From assembly GCA_002477905.1 (NCBI GenBank), contig DLLB01000054.1, positions 1,432 to 8,601 of the forward strand: 7,170 bases of DNA. Reading direction: 5' to 3'. The notes below the pieces were generated by a model. The model was not told the DNA's origin, did not search any database, and was given only the letters and a program-made list of their open reading frames with translations. The DNA comes from Clostridiales bacterium UBA7573. Its GTDB lineage: Bacteria > Bacillota > Clostridia > Oscillospirales > CAG-272. The stretch's first letter is position 1. Each line of letters starts with the position of its first letter. The translations under genes and the position numbers were made by a program. Shown in pieces: positions 4,511-7,170 of this stretch.

Positions 4511-7170
4511 TTATTCCGGTTTCACTTCCACCATCTCAAAAGCTTCTAAAATATCATTTTCTTTGATGTCATTGAATTTTTCCAATCCAATTCCGCATTC
4601 ATAGCCTTGGGCTATTTCTTTTACATCATCTTTGAAACGACGCAAAGACGAAATTTTGTCTTCAAAAATGACAACGCTGTCACGCAAGACGCGGATCTGT
4701 GCGTTTCGGGTAATTTTGCCGTCCTGCACATAAGAACCGGCAATCGTTCCGACGTTTGGTACATGAATGGTCTGCCGCACTTCCGCATGACCGAGAATAG
4801 ATTCGCGGAATTTCGGTGCAAGCATACCTTTCATTGCAGCTTCAATTTCTTCGATGCATTCATAAATGATACGATAGGTACGAATATCTACGCCTTGTCT
4901 TGTCGCAGATTCCGTTGCCACTTTATCCGGTCGTACATTGAACCCAATGATAATTGCATTCGATGCCGCGGCAAGCATAACATCGCTTTCTATAATACCG
5001 CCGACGCCGGTATGAATAATCTTAACCTTGACTTCTTCATTCGATAGTTTTTCAAGGGATGTCTTGACTGCTTCGGCAGAACCGCGCACATCCGCCTTTA
5101 CGATAATATTCAGTTCTTTTACACCGTCTGAAATTTGTGCAAACAAATCGTCCAGACTGACTTTGGTGGCACTCTTTTGTGCCGCTTCCTTTTCTCTTGT
5201 TTTACGCTGTTCCGCAAGCTCACGTGCCATACGTTCATCGCTGACCGCGTTGAATTCATCTCCCGCCGAAGGAACTTCCGCCAAACCAATAATTTCAACC
5301 GGAACGGAAGGACCTGCGGTTTTCAACTGCTTTCCTTTATCATCTATCATGGCACGGACACGACCGACAGATGTCCCGGCAATCACAATATCGCCGCTTT
5401 TCAATGTTCCGTTTTGGACAAGAACCGTCGCAACCGGACCTCTGCCGCGATCCAGTTTTGCTTCAATGACAATCCCCTTGGCACGCCGATTCGGATTGGC
5501 TTTCAATTCCCGCATTTCTGCGACTAAGAGTACATTTTCCAAAAGATCCTGAATACCCTGACCGGTAATTGCGGACACCGGAACGCAGATCACATCGCCG
5601 CCCCATTCTTCCGGCACCAATTCATACTGCGTCAAAGCAGTTTTGACGGCTTCCGGATTGGCTCCGACCTTATCCATTTTATTGATCGCGACGATAATAT
5701 CTACACCTGCGGCTTTTGCATGATGGATTGCTTCCACCGTCTGCGGCATAATGCCATCGTCTGCGGCAACAACCAGAATGGCAATATCCGTTGCCTTTGC
5801 ACCGCGCGCACGCATGGCAGTAAATGCTTCATGTCCCGGCGTATCCAAGAAGGTGATGTCCTTCCCGTCTACCTGGACACGATAAGCGCCGATCGCCTGC
5901 GTAATGCCGCCCGCTTCGCCGGCAGTTACATGTGTATGACGAATCGCGTCCAGCAAGGAGGTCTTTCCGTGATCGACGTGTCCCATCACGCATACAACCG
6001 GTGCGCGTGGTACAAGATCGTCCGTTGCATCTTCGCTTTCGTCAAAAAGCCGCTCCTCAATTGTGACAACCACTTCTTTGGTTACTTTTGCACCAAGATC
6101 ATCTGCTACCAAATATGCTGTATCATAATCCACAGTCTGATTGACGCTGGCCATTACACCAAGGCGCATCAGACGCTTGATGACTTCCGCAGCGGTGACC
6201 TTTAACCTTTGTGCCAATTCACCGACTGTAATTTCGTCCGGCACTGTAATATGAAGCGGCTGTTTTCTTGCTTTTTCAAGCTCTTGCCGTTTGATCTTCT
6301 CCATTGCCATACGCTCTTTGTCTTTGGCGGACGAACCACCTTTCTGCGGCTGCTGATTGTTCTGCTTCTTTAATTTTTGCTTCTCTGCGCCAAGATTTTT
6401 GGCGGCATCCGGCACGAATTTATCCAAACGTTCATCGTATTTGGACAAATCTACCGTACTGGTGCGTGTATCGACCACGCGGGTTTTGTTTTTTACCTGT
6501 GTTGTCTGCAAACTTTCGCTTTGCTCTGACGAAACCGGATTCTTTCGCAAAATGGTTGTTTCCTGCCGTTTTTGCGCAGGTTGCTTTTTCTGCTGTTGTT
6601 TTTTTGTATCCGCGGAGTTGACCGGTTTTGCAGTAGCTGCCGGTTGCGGTACGACAGGTTTTGATTGCTGAGCCTGTGGTTGTGGTTTTTCCTGCACTTT
6701 TTCTGCCTTGGACTCCACTTTGGGGGCTTCCGGTTTCGGAATCGGTTTGGGGGCAGGAACTTCCACAGTATGCGCTTCTTTTTTTGCGACTTCCTGTTGC
6801 GGCTGTTTGTCGGATTCCTTTGCTTTGGCAGGAGCAGGTTGCGGCTTAACAGCTTTCTCTGTTTTTGCTGGTTGCGGTTGCTTTTCGGAAGCATCTGAAG
6901 TGGGGGCACTTTTTGACGCAACTGTTTTTTCTTCTTGCGTAGCCGCCGTTTCTTCTTTCCCGCCCTGCTTTGCTTTCTTTGCGGATGGAATATAGGTTTT
7001 TCCGTCTAAATAATCATTGACACTTTCCACCATATGTTGTGAGGTGATCTGCGTCATGACATATTCATAATCCTGCGGTTGCATTTCATCTGACGCTTTC
7101 ATTTCCCCTTTGTGGATCGGTTGCATCATTGCAATCAGATCGGCAGCTTTCATACCAATCTCTTTTGCGA
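4511..7170 (-). CDS. infB: Translation initiation factor IF-2, 5' partial (start beyond right edge)
   Basis: This GTPase places formyl-Met-tRNA on the 30S subunit and promotes subunit joining. The frame stays open past the first visible ATG (7153) to the edge, reading AKEIG-MKAADLIAMM. That is the N-terminal IF2_N motif, and no Shine-Dalgarno precedes the ATG, so the real start is outside. Numbering from that Met, 60-230 is a Lys/Gln/Pro/Ala/Glu-rich linker. A second IF2_N domain spans about 299-360 (ITVGELAQRLKVTAAEVIKRL). The G domain has G1 GHVDHGKT 391-398, G2 GGITQ with T418, G3 DTPG 437-440 followed by H441, G4 NKMD 491-494 and G5 SAI 527-529. Beta-barrel domain II is about 550-640 and domain III about 660-760. 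The C2 fMet-tRNA-binding domain is about 775-880, ending EMVEVKPE. All key residues are present. rbfA, its frequent downstream partner, is absent; a terminator and ygiQ follow. Confidence 0.98.
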   Translation of the reverse strand, partial: AKEIGMKAADLIAMMQPIHKGEMKASDEMQPQDYEYVMTQITSQHMVESVNDYLDGKTYIPSAKKAKQGGKEETAATQEEKTVASKSAPTSDASEKQPQPAKTEKAVKPQPAPAKAKESDKQPQQEVAKKEAHTVEVPAPKPIPKPEAPKVESKAEKVQEKPQPQAQQSKPVVPQPAATAKPVNSADTKKQQQKKQPAQKRQETTILRKNPVSSEQSESLQTTQVKNKTRVVDTRTSTVDLSKYDERLDKFVPDAAKNLGAEKQKLKKQNNQQPQKGGSSAKDKERMAMEKIKRQELEKARKQPLHITVPDEITVGELAQRLKVTAAEVIKRLMRLGVMASVNQTVDYDTAYLVADDLGAKVTKEVVVTIEERLFDESEDATDDLVPRAPVVCVMGHVDHGKTSLLDAIRHTHVTAGEAGGITQAIGAYRVQVDGKDITFLDTPGHEAFTAMRARGAKATDIAILVVAADDGIMPQTVEAIHHAKAAGVDIIVAINKMDKVGANPEAVKTALTQYELVPEEWGGDVICVPVSAITGQGIQDLLENVLLVAEMRELKANPNRRAKGIVIEAKLDRGRGPVATVLVQNGTLKSGDIVIAGTSVGRVRAMIDDKGKQLKTAGPSVPVEIIGLAEVPSAGDEFNAVSDERMARELAEQRKTREKEAAQKSATKVSLDDLFAQISDGVKELNIIVKADVRGSAEAVKTSLEKLSNEEVKVKIIHTGVGGIIESDVMLAAASNAIIIGFNVRPDKVATESATRQGVDIRTYRIIYECIEEIEAAMKGMLAPKFRESILGHAEVRQTIHVPNVGTIAGSYVQDGKITRNAQIRVLRDSVVIFEDKISSLRRFKDDVKEIAQGYECGIGLEKFNDIKENDILEAFEMVEVKPE

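Noticed and set aside
4607..6205. Plus-strand ORFs opposite the conserved infB domains (4607-5047, 5028-5552, 5135-5527, 5720-6205)
   Set aside because: They lie fully antisense to strongly conserved IF2 domains, overlap each other and show no domain or start signal.
6304..6995. Cluster of plus-strand and alternative-frame ORFs opposite the infB linker (for example 6304-6621, 6357-6671, 6708-6995, and 6493-6921 minus)
   Set aside because: They arise from the biased Lys/Gln/Pro/Ala codons of the IF2 linker, which remove stop codons from other frames. The Cys/Phe/Leu-rich or Arg/Asn/Lys-rich products are typical shadow composition.
1..7170. CRISPR arrays, insertion sequences, tRNA genes, phage or defence genes
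   Set aside because: No regularly spaced repeats, transposase frames, tRNA-like cloverleaf motifs or flanking duplications were seen. All large frames are well-known core genes.

Overview
This window is core chromosome of a low-to-moderate-GC Gram-positive bacterium. A Clostridia member, probably of the Ruminococcaceae/Oscillospiraceae type, fits best. The basis is a Bacillus/Clostridium-type large SRP RNA with an Alu domain, located directly upstream of dnaX. The YbaB N-terminus (MKARLPQGYG) and the strong AGGAG-type ribosome binding sites also fit. This taxonomic placement is inference from recalled family sequences, with no search behind it. Every supported gene lies on the minus strand, so transcription runs from high to low coordinates. 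I see no phage, transposon, CRISPR or defence genes.

In transcription order, the window opens inside infB (translation initiation factor IF2; its true start is beyond the right edge). infB ends at a near-perfect hairpin terminator. A 124-bp gap follows, then ygiQ, a radical-SAM protein of unknown biochemical role with a basic C-terminal tail. Between ygiQ and dnaX lies a 483-bp protein-free stretch. It holds a long imperfect inverted repeat (2299-2364), a strong sigma-A type promoter with phased A-tracts, and an SRP RNA gene (ffs) of about 310 nt that no protein track would show. The SRP RNA ends in a U-run touching the dnaX Shine-Dalgarno. Next come dnaX (DNA polymerase III gamma/tau clamp-loader subunit) and, 47 bp on, ybaB (EbfC/YbaB nucleoid-associated protein), which is cut by the left edge.

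The window therefore joins three housekeeping functions: translation initiation (infB), co-translational protein targeting (ffs), and replication/recombination (dnaX-ybaB, usually continued by recR, which would lie off the left edge). The most informative points beyond the proteins are the complete SRP RNA with its promoter, its zero-gap junction with dnaX, and the unexplained inverted repeat. I did not find a convincing new multi-gene system here; this is mostly ordinary core genome.
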